A DNA stretch of 64,000 nucleotides, from assembly GCF_004342425.1 (NCBI RefSeq), contig NZ_SLWQ01000004.1, positions 162,019-226,018 on the forward strand. Direction: 5' to 3'. The position numbers and the translations under genes are program-made. The notes beneath the pieces are model-generated. The model had not been told where the DNA came from. It made no database searches and was given only the letters and a program-made list of their open reading frames with translations. This document shows positions 1 through 10,111 of the stretch, one piece after another; within the stretch, counting starts at the first letter, position 1, and each line of letters starts with the position of its first letter. This DNA is from Dokdonella fugitiva (GTDB lineage Bacteria; Pseudomonadota; Gammaproteobacteria; Xanthomonadales; Rhodanobacteraceae).

Positions 1-66
1 CGGGACTCGCGCTGTGCGCTCGACCCGCCCTACACGGTTTCCCCGGGGCGCGTCACGCGATGGCGA

Positions 67-849
67 TCACGCCGCTTCGAGGCACGCCTGCAACAATTCG
101 CGGATCACGGCCTGCGTCGGGGCGGCGCGTTCGGGCAAATAGTCGAACGTGACTTCGTCCATGTAGTTCAGCTGCGCGAGTTCGAGCTGGATTGCGTCGA
201 CGCCCGCTTCCGGCCGTCCGTAGTGGCGCGTGATGTAGCCGCCCTTGAAGCGGCCGTTGACGACGTGCGAGTAGTGCGACTGCGCGCCGAGGATCGATGC
301 GAGGCGGGCCTGCAACGCCGGCGCGCAACTTTCTCCGGCCGAGGTACCGAGGTTGAAATCCGGCAGGCGACCCTCGAACAGGAACGGCACCACGCTGCGG
401 ATCGAATGACCTTCCCACAGCACGACGCGGCCATGCGAGGCCTTGATGCGCGCGATCTCCTGCTCGAGCGCGGCATGGTACGGCCGCCAGTACGTCTCGA
501 CGCGCTGCGAAATCTCGCTGCGATGCGGCTCCTCGCCGGCCTGGTACACGGGCTCGCCGCTGAACTGCACGATCGGGCAGAGACCCGTGGTGTTCTGCCC
601 CGGATACAGCGACGCGTCGTCCGACGGGCGATTGAGGTCGACGACGTAACGCGAATGCTTCGGCACGATCATCGACGCGCCCATCTCGAGCGCGAACGCA
701 TACAGGCGCGAGACGTGCCAGTCGGTGTCGGGCGCGCGGCGCGCCGAGGGCATCAGGCGCTGCGACAGGTCGGCGGGAATGAAACTACCGTCGTGCGGCA
801 GGCTCACGAACAACGGCGTGGTGCCGCGATGCAGGGTATATACGTCCAT
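67..849 (-). CDS. hutG: N-formylglutamate deformylase
   Basis: This 260-residue protein matches the N-formylglutamate amidohydrolase family across its whole length. It would hydrolyse N-formyl-L-glutamate to glutamate and formate, the last step of the five-step histidine degradation route, in the cytoplasm. Visible family signatures are the N-terminal SLPHDG loop, the DTDWHV segment, the YVVDLNR block, the YPGQNTTGLCP motif, and WEGHSIRS in the middle of the chain. The ATG at 849 precedes MDVYTLHRG, which is where family members normally begin. No other hut genes lie inside the window; they may be beyond the left edge, since the gene points that way. The 66 bases to its left show nothing recognisable. 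Confidence 0.93.
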   Translation of the reverse strand: MDVYTLHRGTTPLFVSLPHDGSFIPADLSQRLMPSARRAPDTDWHVSRLYAFALEMGASMIVPKHSRYVVDLNRPSDDASLYPGQNTTGLCPIVQFSGEPVYQAGEEPHRSEISQRVETYWRPYHAALEQEIARIKASHGRVVLWEGHSIRSVVPFLFEGRLPDFNLGTSAGESCAPALQARLASILGAQSHYSHVVNGRFKGGYITRHYGRPEAGVDAIQLELAQLNYMDEVTFDYLPERAAPTQAVIRELLQACLEAA

Positions 850-956
850 TCGCCCATTCTATAGGCCGATGGCCGTGGGCGCGCGCCGGACGCCGTCGCC
901 ATCGAGCGGGAATCGGCCGCGCTGCTCCTCCAGCGGCGCGGCCGGGCACGCACCGG

Positions 957-1766
957 TCAGAACCGGAAGCGCGCGAACAGCGAAGGACCATCGAGGTCGA
1001 TGTCCATCGTGGCGTCGTAGGCCTCGCCATTGCGCTTGAGATGGATGCGCGAAACGCCGTACTCGGCGCCGATGCCGACCGCCTGCCATGGGAACCACTC
1101 GACGCCGACGCGCGCATCGTAGATATGCCCGGACAGCACGCCGCCGTTCTTGCGCACGCCGGACGCATCGAGGTAGACGCGCAGGTTCTCGGAGAACGCA
1201 TGCTTGTAGCCGAGCGTGACGAGCGGCGCGACCGCGTCCTCGCTCCAGCGTTTGGTCACCTCGGCCGATACGTCATCGAGCGTCGCCGTGCCCGCCATGC
1301 GCAGTTTCGCCTGGTAATACACCGCGCCGAGGCCGAGGCCGAACACGTCGTCCTCGCCGCCGAACCACCAGCGCCACGCCGCGCTGCCGGCGGCGAGGTC
1401 GAACTTGCCGGTCAGGGTCGAATGGAGGTCGTAGTCCGTGCCTTCATAGGAGAACGGCTGGTCGAGCACGTGGCTGCTCGTGCGACCGAGCGAGTAGTAG
1501 TCGAACGTGAGCCCCTGCGATTCCCAGAACACGAGATCGAGGCGCGCTCGGGCCAGCGTTTCGTGGCCGGAGGCGAGATGGACGCGGCCGGTGTCGACCG
1601 TGCCGAGGCTGCCGGCGTCCGCACTCGCACGGATCGAGAGGTCCGCATTCGTGTAGTAGCCGCCGAGCCAGAGGCTCGCGGGGTCGAGCGCGCGCGATTC
1701 GGCGTGCGCGGCGGTGGCGGTGCCGGCGACGAGTGCCGCGGCGATCCCTCGGGAAGTGGCGTGCAT
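957..1766 (-). CDS. Outer-membrane beta-barrel protein of unknown function
   Basis: The 269-residue product starts with a signal peptide ending near TAAHAES. It then shows alternating polar and hydrophobic strands rich in aromatic residues and finishes with the aromatic C-terminus SLFARFRF. A terminal Phe is the usual BAM-dependent signature of outer-membrane barrels. The start at 1766 is chosen because GGAGA lies about 7 bases upstream; a longer frame continues 41 codons upstream but has no leader-like sequence there. I do not recognise a specific family; the length suits an 8-12-strand barrel. No ligand or enzymatic motif is visible. Its neighbours (hutG and the feo operon) give no clear functional link. 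Confidence 0.7.
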   Translation of the reverse strand: MHATSRGIAAALVAGTATAAHAESRALDPASLWLGGYYTNADLSIRASADAGSLGTVDTGRVHLASGHETLARARLDLVFWESQGLTFDYYSLGRTSSHVLDQPFSYEGTDYDLHSTLTGKFDLAAGSAAWRWWFGGEDDVFGLGLGAVYYQAKLRMAGTATLDDVSAEVTKRWSEDAVAPLVTLGYKHAFSENLRVYLDASGVRKNGGVLSGHIYDARVGVEWFPWQAVGIGAEYGVSRIHLKRNGEAYDATMDIDLDGPSLFARFRF

Positions 1767-1927
1767 GTCCGTTCTCCGTCGATTGCACCGGACGCTGCGA
1801 TCGCGCGGGCGACGGCAGCGGGCGGCAGGGCATGGAATCGTGGGCAAGACACCCCCACGGGGTCGGGATTCTGCCGCAAACATGGCCACACGGCCGGCAA
1901 CCGTGGCGCGGCCGTGTCAGGCGCGAT

Positions 1928-2233
1928 TCAGTGCGCCTTGGGGCGCGGACGGAACACGAGCGGGATCGGCGCATCGTCCGGCCGTGCCTGCGCGGCGGAG
2001 CAACCGCCGCAGCTCGAACAGCCGTCGCCGCAACTCGCGCCGGTGGTCGCCTTCGGCTGCAGGCGTGCGCCGAGCGTGCGCAGCCACGCCGGCATGCCGG
2101 CGCGGTCGAGCGGTGCGAAGAGGCGCGCCTGCAGGCGGCGCGTCGTCACCGGCAGCAGGCGATGCAATGCGAACCACGCACTCCAGGCGACGACGAGCGC
2201 GATCACGACCGCCTGCAGCACCATCGCGCTCAT
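1928..2233 (-). CDS. Small membrane protein with Cys-rich tail, third gene of the feo operon
   Basis: The 101-residue protein has one N-terminal transmembrane helix (residues 4-24), a basic amphipathic middle, and a cysteine cluster CGDGCSSCGGC at residues 68-78, followed by a Pro-rich end. Its start overlaps the feoB stop by four bases (ATGA), so it is translated with FeoB. It sits where FeoC is found in enterics but is not a winged-helix FeoC. Many Gram-negative feo operons carry short membrane proteins with clustered cysteines, sometimes annotated FeoC-like or DUF6587; I infer an accessory role in Fe(II) transport, perhaps metal binding or redox sensing. That role is not demonstrated. Confidence 0.75.
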   Translation of the reverse strand: MSAMVLQAVVIALVVAWSAWFALHRLLPVTTRRLQARLFAPLDRAGMPAWLRTLGARLQPKATTGASCGDGCSSCGGCSAAQARPDDAPIPLVFRPRPKAH

Positions 2234-4107
2234 GCCATCGCCCTCGCGACCTGGTAGGTGACGAACGAAGCGAGATAGGCGAGACCGAACAGGTAACCCG
2301 CGGCGATCCATACGTTGCGCCACGAATTCGTCTCGCGCCGGATCACCGCAAGCGTGGACATGCACTGCGGCGCGAACACGTACCAGGCGAGCAGCGACAG
2401 CGCGGTCGCGAGCGACCACTGCGCGGCGATCGCCGTGCCGAGCGCGGCGTCCGCGCCGTCGCCGGTCGCCGACAACGCGTACACGGTCGCGAGTGAAGAC
2501 ACGGCGACCTCGCGCGCGGCGAGGCCCGGGATCAGCGCCACGCAGATCTGCCAGTTGAAGCCGATCGGCGCAAACACGACCGTCATCCACCGGCCGATGT
2601 GGCCGGCGAAGCTGTAATCGATCGGCGGCTGCGTCGCGCCTTCGGGCGGCGCCGGGAAACTCGACAGGAACCACAGCAGCACGGTCAGCGCGAGCAGGAT
2701 GCCGCCGACGCGGCGCAGGAAGATCTTCGCGCGCTCCCACAGGCCCCAGGCCACGTCGCGCGGGTTGGGTATGCGGTACGAGGGCAGCTCCATGATCAGC
2801 GCATGGTCGCTCTTGTCGCTGCGCAGGCGCTTGATCACCCAGGCGACCGCGAGCGCGCTCGCGATGCCGGCGAAGTACAGCGTGAACAGCACGACACCCT
2901 GCAGGTTGAACACGCCGAGCACGGCATGGCGCGGGATGAACGCGGCGATCAGCAGGGTGTACACCGGCAGGCGCGCCGAGCACGTCATCAGCGGAGCGAC
3001 GAGGATCGTGGTCAGGCGGTCGCGCGGGTCGGCGATGCTGCGCGTGGCCATGATGCCGGGAATCGCGCAGGCGAAGCTCGACAGCAGTGGAATGAACGAA
3101 CGCCCGGTGAGCCCCGCCTTGAACATGAGCTTGTCGAGCAGGAACGCAGCGCGCGGCAGGTAACCCGACTCCTCGAGCACGAGGATGAACAGGAACAGCA
3201 CGAGGATCTGCGGCAGGAATTCGAGCACGGTGCCGAGGCCGGCGAAGATGCCGTCGGTGACCAGACTCTGCAGCAAAGGCATCGACGCGAGCAGTCCGCC
3301 CACCCGCGCGCCGGTCGCGGCGACCGCGGCCGACACCGCGTCCTGCAGCGGCGCGGCCCATGAGAACACGGCCTGGAAGATCAGGAACATCACCGCGGCG
3401 AGGATCGCGAGGCCCGCGACCGGATGCAGCACGACCGCGTCGATCGCATCGTCGGTAGCCGAGGTCGCGCGCGGCATCGTCACCGTCGCGGCGAGCAGCG
3501 CGCGCACCTGGGCGTGGAGGTCGTCGTCTTCGCCCGAAGCACGGTGCGTCGTGCCTTCCGGCGCACCCGCGGGCACTGCCGACGGCGCGGGCATCGCATC
3601 GAGGCGCGCAACGAGTGCGGCCGCCCCGCCCTGCTTCACCGCCACCGTCTCGACCACGGGCATGCCGAGCGCCGCCTCGAGTGCGGCGACGTCGACGCGG
3701 ATGCCGCGCCGGTTCGCCGCATCGATCATGTTGAGCGCGAGCACCATCGGCCGGCCGAGGCGCTTGAGCTCGAGCACGAAACGCAGGTGCAGGCGCAGGT
3801 TGGTCGCGTCGGCGACGCAGACGATGAGATCGGGCGCAGGTTCCTGCGGATGGCGGCCTTCGCAGATGTCGCGCGTGATCGCCTCGTCGGGGCTGGCCGC
3901 GTCGAGGCTGTAGGCACCGGGGAGATCGAGCAGTTGCAGCACGCGCCCGGACGGCGCGACGAAACGGCCCTCCTTGCGCTCGACGGTCACGCCCGCATAG
4001 TTCGCGACCTTCTGGTGCGCACCGGTGAGACGGTTGAACAGGGCCGTCTTGCCGCAGTTCGGATTGCCGACCAGGGCGATGCGCAGCGAGGTCGCGACGG
4101 TGTTCAC
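2230..4107 (-). CDS. feoB: Ferrous iron transporter FeoB
   Basis: FeoB is the inner-membrane Fe(II) permease with an N-terminal G domain. The G1 motif GNPNCGKT is at residues 14-21 and the G3 DLPG at 61-64. A G4 NMID motif follows. The linker leads into a polytopic membrane region with the gate-like repeats (for example SFACAIPGIMATR) typical of the family. At 625 residues it is shorter than the 770-residue E. coli protein but within the proteobacterial range. Translation appears to start at a GTG (4107) overlapping the feoA stop by four bases (GTGA). Expression should follow the Fur box upstream of feoA. Confidence 0.96.
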   Translation of the reverse strand: MNTVATSLRIALVGNPNCGKTALFNRLTGAHQKVANYAGVTVERKEGRFVAPSGRVLQLLDLPGAYSLDAASPDEAITRDICEGRHPQEPAPDLIVCVADATNLRLHLRFVLELKRLGRPMVLALNMIDAANRRGIRVDVAALEAALGMPVVETVAVKQGGAAALVARLDAMPAPSAVPAGAPEGTTHRASGEDDDLHAQVRALLAATVTMPRATSATDDAIDAVVLHPVAGLAILAAVMFLIFQAVFSWAAPLQDAVSAAVAATGARVGGLLASMPLLQSLVTDGIFAGLGTVLEFLPQILVLFLFILVLEESGYLPRAAFLLDKLMFKAGLTGRSFIPLLSSFACAIPGIMATRSIADPRDRLTTILVAPLMTCSARLPVYTLLIAAFIPRHAVLGVFNLQGVVLFTLYFAGIASALAVAWVIKRLRSDKSDHALIMELPSYRIPNPRDVAWGLWERAKIFLRRVGGILLALTVLLWFLSSFPAPPEGATQPPIDYSFAGHIGRWMTVVFAPIGFNWQICVALIPGLAAREVAVSSLATVYALSATGDGADAALGTAIAAQWSLATALSLLAWYVFAPQCMSTLAVIRRETNSWRNVWIAAGYLFGLAYLASFVTYQVARAMA

Positions 4108-4334
4108 GCAACCGCCTCCGGCGTGACGTTCACGCGCGCGGCTTCGCTCTTGCGCAACGCGAAGCGCGTGTAGCCGATCTGCACGAGCAAGGGATCGCCG
4201 CCGATCGGACCGCGCGCGACGACGCGCACGGGCTCGCCCTGCACGAAGCCGAGTTCACGCAGGCGCCGCGCGATCGGGTCGGCCGAGTGGGCATCCTCGA
4301 CCGCGGTGACGACACCGGTAGCACCCTTCTTCAT
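4104..4334 (-). CDS. feoA: FeoA SH3-like protein of ferrous iron transport
   Basis: FeoA is a 76-residue cytoplasmic SH3-fold protein that supports FeoB activity. The sequence runs MKKGATGVV, then ARRLRELGFVQGEPVRVV, then GDPLLVQIGYTRFALRKSEAARV. This is the standard FeoA layout, including the conserved LRELGF segment and the RxxEA end. It is the first gene of the minus-strand feoA-feoB operon, with a four-base overlap to feoB. A Fur box lies about 35-55 bases upstream of its ATG. Confidence 0.95.
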   Translation of the reverse strand: MKKGATGVVTAVEDAHSADPIARRLRELGFVQGEPVRVVARGPIGGDPLLVQIGYTRFALRKSEAARVNVTPEAVA

Positions 4335-4369
4335 GTCCGATAACCGCACGCCGGCACTGCACGCAAGAT

Positions 4370-4388
4370 GAGAATGGTTCGCATTATA
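4370..4388. promoter_or_regulatory. Fur box upstream of feoA
   Basis: The 19 bases gagaatggttcgcattata, read on the minus strand, match 14 of 19 positions of the Fur consensus GATAATGATAATCATTATC. The site lies 36-54 bases upstream of the feoA ATG, where repressor binding would cover the promoter. Established knowledge: Fur with Fe(II) represses feo operons in many proteobacteria. It also lies about 100 bases upstream of the divergent liuC start, but there is no reason to expect iron control of that gene. Confidence 0.8.
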
Positions 4389-4488
4389 CTCGGTATCCGC
4401 ATGCGCGGCATAGCCGGAGGGGCCAGGCGCCGCATGGGCGGCATCCGGCGTGCCCGCTATCATCGCGGTCCCCCGGATGGAGTCCCTC

Positions 4489-5277
4489 ATGAGCGAAGCC
4501 GTTCTCGTCACCGTCGCCGGCCACGTCGCGACGATCGCGCTGAACCGTTCCCAGGTGCACAACGCGTTCGACGACGCGCTCATCGCCGACCTCACCGCCG
4601 CCCTGCGCGACGCGGAACGGGATCCGGCCGTGCGCGTGGTGGTGCTCACCGGCGTCGGCGCATCGTTCTCCGCCGGTGCCGACCTCAACTGGATGCGCGG
4701 CATGGCCAAGGCGAGCGAAGCGGACAATCGCGCCGATTCGCTGCGCCTCGCCACGCTCATGCGCACGCTCAATTTCCTCTCCAAGCCGACCATCGCGCGC
4801 GTGAACGGCTCGGCCTACGGCGGCGGCGTCGGCCTCGTCGCGTGCTGCGACATCGCGATCGGCGTCGAGGGCGCGAAGTTCTCGCTGAGCGAAGTCAAGC
4901 TCGGCCTCGTCCCCGCGGTGATCTCGCCCTACGTGGTCGCCGCGATCGGCGTGCGCCAGGCGCGCCGCCTGTTCGTCAGCGGCGAAGTGTTCGACGCGGC
5001 GACCGCGGCGCGCATCGGCCTGCTGCACGAGACGGTCGCCGCCGACCAGCTCGACGAAGCCGTCGACCGCTGCGTGCACTTCCTCGGCAAGGGCGGCCCG
5101 CTCGCGCAGGACGAAGCCAAGCGCCTCGCGCTGCGCATCGGCGGCATGACGCGCGAATCGGCCGAACGCATCGACGAGGAAAACGCGGCGCTCATCGCGC
5201 GCCTGCGCGTGTCGGCCGAAGGCCAGCATGGTTTGGGCGCGTTCCTCGACAAGCGCGCGCCGGATTGGGTGCGCTGA
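4489..5277 (+). CDS. liuC: Enoyl-CoA hydratase family, probable methylglutaconyl-CoA hydratase
   Basis: This 262-residue crotonase-fold protein contains the first oxyanion segment SFSAGADLNWM, the second NGSAYGGGVGLVACCDIAIG, and the FSLSEVKLGLVPAVISPYVV block with a catalytic Glu-type loop. The SAGADLNWM and GLVPAVISPYV variants are typical of LiuC-like 3-methylglutaconyl-CoA hydratases of leucine catabolism. The assignment is supported by liuD and liuE downstream. The ATG at 4489 is preferred over a GTG at 4450 because GGATGGAG lies six bases upstream of it. A generic enoyl-CoA hydratase role cannot be excluded from sequence alone. Confidence 0.85.
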   Translation: MSEAVLVTVAGHVATIALNRSQVHNAFDDALIADLTAALRDAERDPAVRVVVLTGVGASFSAGADLNWMRGMAKASEADNRADSLRLATLMRTLNFLSKPTIARVNGSAYGGGVGLVACCDIAIGVEGAKFSLSEVKLGLVPAVISPYVVAAIGVRQARRLFVSGEVFDAATAARIGLLHETVAADQLDEAVDRCVHFLGKGGPLAQDEAKRLALRIGGMTRESAERIDEENAALIARLRVSAEGQHGLGAFLDKRAPDWVR

Positions 5278-5369
5278 ACGAAGGCACAGCGGTCGTGCGC
5301 AGGGGCGCCTAGAGGAAGCCCTGGTGGGCGCGGGCGCGCCTGCGCGACCGGCGCGCACAGCGCGACCCG

Positions 5370-6887
5370 CTACGGATCGAAGGCGGCCAACTCCGGCAAA
5401 TGTTCCGCATACGCGCGCCAGCGCCCGATCGAGCGGGCGTGCACGGGCTGGCGCGCCTGCCATGCGCTCGCCGTGCTGATCACGCGTTCGCTCGCGGGCG
5501 CCCGCGCGAAGTCGTGCGGTGGCAAGCCGATCCAGGCCGCAAGCGTGGTCGTCGCCGCGAGCGGATCGGCGACGAACTCCTCGTAGCGCACCTCCCGCAC
5601 ACGCGCGGGATGGCGTTGCAATGCGGACCCACGCAGCCGCCGCTCGCCCTGCACCACCGCGGCAATGCGCTCGAAATCGTAGGCGAAGGCGTACTCCGCG
5701 CCCGCGAAATGCTGCATGAAGATCGACAACGCCGTGTCGCGCGCATCGCGCCCGCAATAGACGACGCGCGCGCCCGGGAACGTCGCGAGGATGAAATCGA
5801 CGTGCAGGAAGTTGAGCGGCTGCTTGTCGATGAACCAGCGCGCCGCCGTGTCGTCCTGGCGGACCTGCACGCGGTACGTGCGCGCGGCGGCCTCGCGCGC
5901 CGCCACCGGATTCGCCGCACGCGCGACGTCGGCAGCGAGGCGCGCGACGAGCGGCAGCTCGCCGCGGTTGCACACGGCCGGATGGCGCGCAAGCCAGTCG
6001 GCGACGAGCGTCGTGCCCGAGCGCGGCAGGCCGAGCACGAACACCGGCACGAACGCGTCGTCGCCTGCGGCGGGCGGAGCGACGGGCTTCGCATCGAGGC
6101 GCGCCGCGACGAGGCGGCGCCAGTCCTTCGCCGACCACGGCAGCTGCGCGGCGACGAGGCGGTTCGCCTCGCGCAGGCATGCGGCCGCCTGCGCGGCGCG
6201 GCCGACGTCGTCGTGCATCTTGCCGAGCCCGAACAGCACCGACGCGCGCGCGGCATCGGCCAGTTGCGGGCGTTCGAGGAAGCCCTGCATGAGCGTGAAG
6301 TCGGCGTCGTCGCCGTCGCTGTAGCGCTTGGACACTGCGTATCCGTAGGCCGACTGCCATTCGAGCGCACGCGGATCGCGCCGCAACGCGAACGCGTAGC
6401 GCTCGCGCGCGAGCTCGAACTCGCCGAGCTGCATCGCGAGCATGCCCGCGTACGCGTGGAGGCGCGGATCGTCCGGATGCTTCGCGATCGCCACCTCGGC
6501 CACGTCGAGCGCGGCACGCTTGCGGCCGCAGTCGTCGAGCAGTTCGATCGCCTGGATCGCGTCACCGACGCGCGCCATGCGCCAGTCGACCGCGCGCAGC
6601 GTACGTTCGACCGCAGCCATGCGCGCCTGATCGCGCAACAGGCGGGCCAGCAGGAAGGCCGCCGCGGGGCAACCGGGCTCGTGCGCGAGCAGCGCCTGCA
6701 GGCGCGCCTCGGCATCGCCGACGCGCCCGCGCTGCCATTCGAGGCCCGCGAGCGCGACGACGACGTCGGCCGAATCCGGGTGCTCGGCGAGCGCGGCGAC
6801 GAACGTCGCCATCGCGCCATCGACGTCGCCGCGCAGCACCTGCGCGCGACCGCGTTCGAGCCATGCGCCCGCACCCTGCTGCATCAT
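5370..6887 (-). CDS. TPR-repeat sulfotransferase
   Basis: The roughly 505-residue protein has N-terminal tetratricopeptide-like repeats (residues about 1-250, for example GAWLERGRAQVLRGDVDGAM and LARERYAFALRRDPRALEW). A C-terminal sulfotransferase domain follows. The PAPS phosphosulfate loop is FVLGLPRSGTTLVADWLARH and the 3'-phosphate-binding region is CGRDARDTALSIFMQHF. It would transfer sulfate from PAPS to an unknown acceptor; similar TPR-sulfotransferases occur widely in Xanthomonadales. Two adjacent ATGs (6887 and 6884) follow GAGG; either could be used. It lies opposite in strand between liuC and liuD, so it is not part of their operon. Confidence 0.88.
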   Translation of the reverse strand: MMQQGAGAWLERGRAQVLRGDVDGAMATFVAALAEHPDSADVVVALAGLEWQRGRVGDAEARLQALLAHEPGCPAAAFLLARLLRDQARMAAVERTLRAVDWRMARVGDAIQAIELLDDCGRKRAALDVAEVAIAKHPDDPRLHAYAGMLAMQLGEFELARERYAFALRRDPRALEWQSAYGYAVSKRYSDGDDADFTLMQGFLERPQLADAARASVLFGLGKMHDDVGRAAQAAACLREANRLVAAQLPWSAKDWRRLVAARLDAKPVAPPAAGDDAFVPVFVLGLPRSGTTLVADWLARHPAVCNRGELPLVARLAADVARAANPVAAREAAARTYRVQVRQDDTAARWFIDKQPLNFLHVDFILATFPGARVVYCGRDARDTALSIFMQHFAGAEYAFAYDFERIAAVVQGERRLRGSALQRHPARVREVRYEEFVADPLAATTTLAAWIGLPPHDFARAPASERVISTASAWQARQPVHARSIGRWRAYAEHLPELAAFDP

Positions 6888-7057
6888 CGTCCTCGCATCC
6901 ACCGCGACCACCGATCGAGCGCGCATGCTACCGTACCGCCCCGCGCGCCGGGCCTGCGCCCGCATTATCATGCGCACTACCACGGCGCCTTCGTGTTCGA
7001 TCCGACGGCCACGACGTCGAAGCCGTCCGCCACGCACCGGAAGCCTGAAGCCGCCTC

Positions 7058-9073
<2,016 letters not shown>

Positions 9074-9079
9074 GCGGCG

Positions 9080-9382
9080 ATGATCGCAACGATCTGGCGC
9101 TTCCGCGTGCGACCGGAGATGGCCACGGAATTCGCACGCGCGTACGGCCCGCGCGGCGACTGGGTGCACCTGTTCGAGCGCGCGCCAGGCTATGCGGGCA
9201 CCGAGTTGCTCAAGCTGCACGGCGAACCGGCGACCTGGCTCACGATCGACCGCTGGCAGAGCGAAGCGCACTACGCGCACGCGAAGGCGTCGCTCGCCGA
9301 TGAATACGCCGCGCTTGATCGCCGCTGCGAAGCCTATACCTACGACGAAACCTGGCTCGGCCTGCACACCGTGATCGACTGA
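9080..9382 (+). CDS. Small dimeric alpha-beta barrel (ABM-like) protein
   Basis: The 100-residue product begins MIATIWRFRVRPEMATEFARAYG and continues with a helix-strand pattern through the segment LLKLHGEPATWLTIDRW. This arrangement resembles antibiotic-biosynthesis-monooxygenase-type dimeric ferredoxin-like folds, which include small monooxygenases and stress proteins. No catalytic residue can be named. It starts seven bases after the liuD stop and is therefore probably cotranscribed with the leucine genes; its role there is unknown. Confidence 0.7.
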   Translation: MIATIWRFRVRPEMATEFARAYGPRGDWVHLFERAPGYAGTELLKLHGEPATWLTIDRWQSEAHYAHAKASLADEYAALDRRCEAYTYDETWLGLHTVID

Positions 9383-9439
9383 GCCGCGCATGCGTGGTGC
9401 GCGAGCACGCGTGCGGACGAATCCATGGAGTACCGATCG

Positions 9440-10111
9440 ATGCGCCCGATGATCCGACTGCTGTTTCCCGTGCTCGCCTGTGCCCTGATCGGCGCCTGCG
9501 TCGAAACGCGCTTCGAGTCGCCGCTCGGCGACAACATCGAGACCTGCGACACCGCCTGGAAGGGCCTGTGGTTCGAGGAAGGCGACGACCTGCGCCGGAC
9601 CGATGGCGAGCGCCACCTGACCGGCTTCGCCGTCGACGAGGCCTGCGCGTTCACCCTGATCGAACAACCCGAAGCCGGCGGACCGTTCAAGCGCACGCGC
9701 GTGCCGATCAACTACGTGCACGTGCGCGGCGACGACTACGTCGTCGTCTCGGACGCCGCACTGCGCGGGCTCGTCGACCTGAAGGCGCCATACGACATCG
9801 ACCCGCCGCCGCAGAAATCGTTCTTCTTCGCCAGGTACCGCGTGCGCGGCAACCGGCTCGAGTTGCGCAAGGTCGACGATGCCAAGGTGGCGAAGCTCGT
9901 CATCGACGGCTCGCTCGATGGCACCGTGCAGAAAGGCCGCAACGAACTGCACGTCTACGTGCGCGGCGGGCGCCAGCAGATGCTCGACCTCGTGCGCAAG
10001 CACGACCTGTTCGAATCGAAACCATCGTTGGTGTTCGTGCGCAGCCGTGAGGACCTGCAGGACGTCGAACGGCGCCTGCAGCGCGGCGCCATCCGGGAGC
10101 CGCGCCGATGA
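9440..10111 (+). CDS. Predicted lipoprotein encoded between liuD and liuE
   Basis: The 223-residue product has a lipoprotein signal peptide ending in the lipobox LIGAC (MRPMIRLLFPVLACALIGAC), so the mature protein should be anchored at a membrane facing the periplasm. The rest (CDTAWKGLWFEEGDDLRR, then a strand-rich body) matches no family I recognise. The start at 9440 is chosen because GGAG lies nine bases upstream and the leader begins there; an ATG at 9425 would add five residues. Its stop overlaps the liuE start by four bases (ATGA), implying translational coupling with a cytoplasmic catabolic enzyme, which is odd for a lipoprotein. Confidence 0.75.
   Translation: MRPMIRLLFPVLACALIGACVETRFESPLGDNIETCDTAWKGLWFEEGDDLRRTDGERHLTGFAVDEACAFTLIEQPEAGGPFKRTRVPINYVHVRGDDYVVVSDAALRGLVDLKAPYDIDPPPQKSFFFARYRVRGNRLELRKVDDAKVAKLVIDGSLDGTVQKGRNELHVYVRGGRQQMLDLVRKHDLFESKPSLVFVRSREDLQDVERRLQRGAIREPRR

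Noticed and set aside
1041..2261. Long plus-strand frame opposite the outer-membrane protein gene and the feo operon
   Set aside because: Shadow of the minus-strand genes; no ribosome site and no family features.
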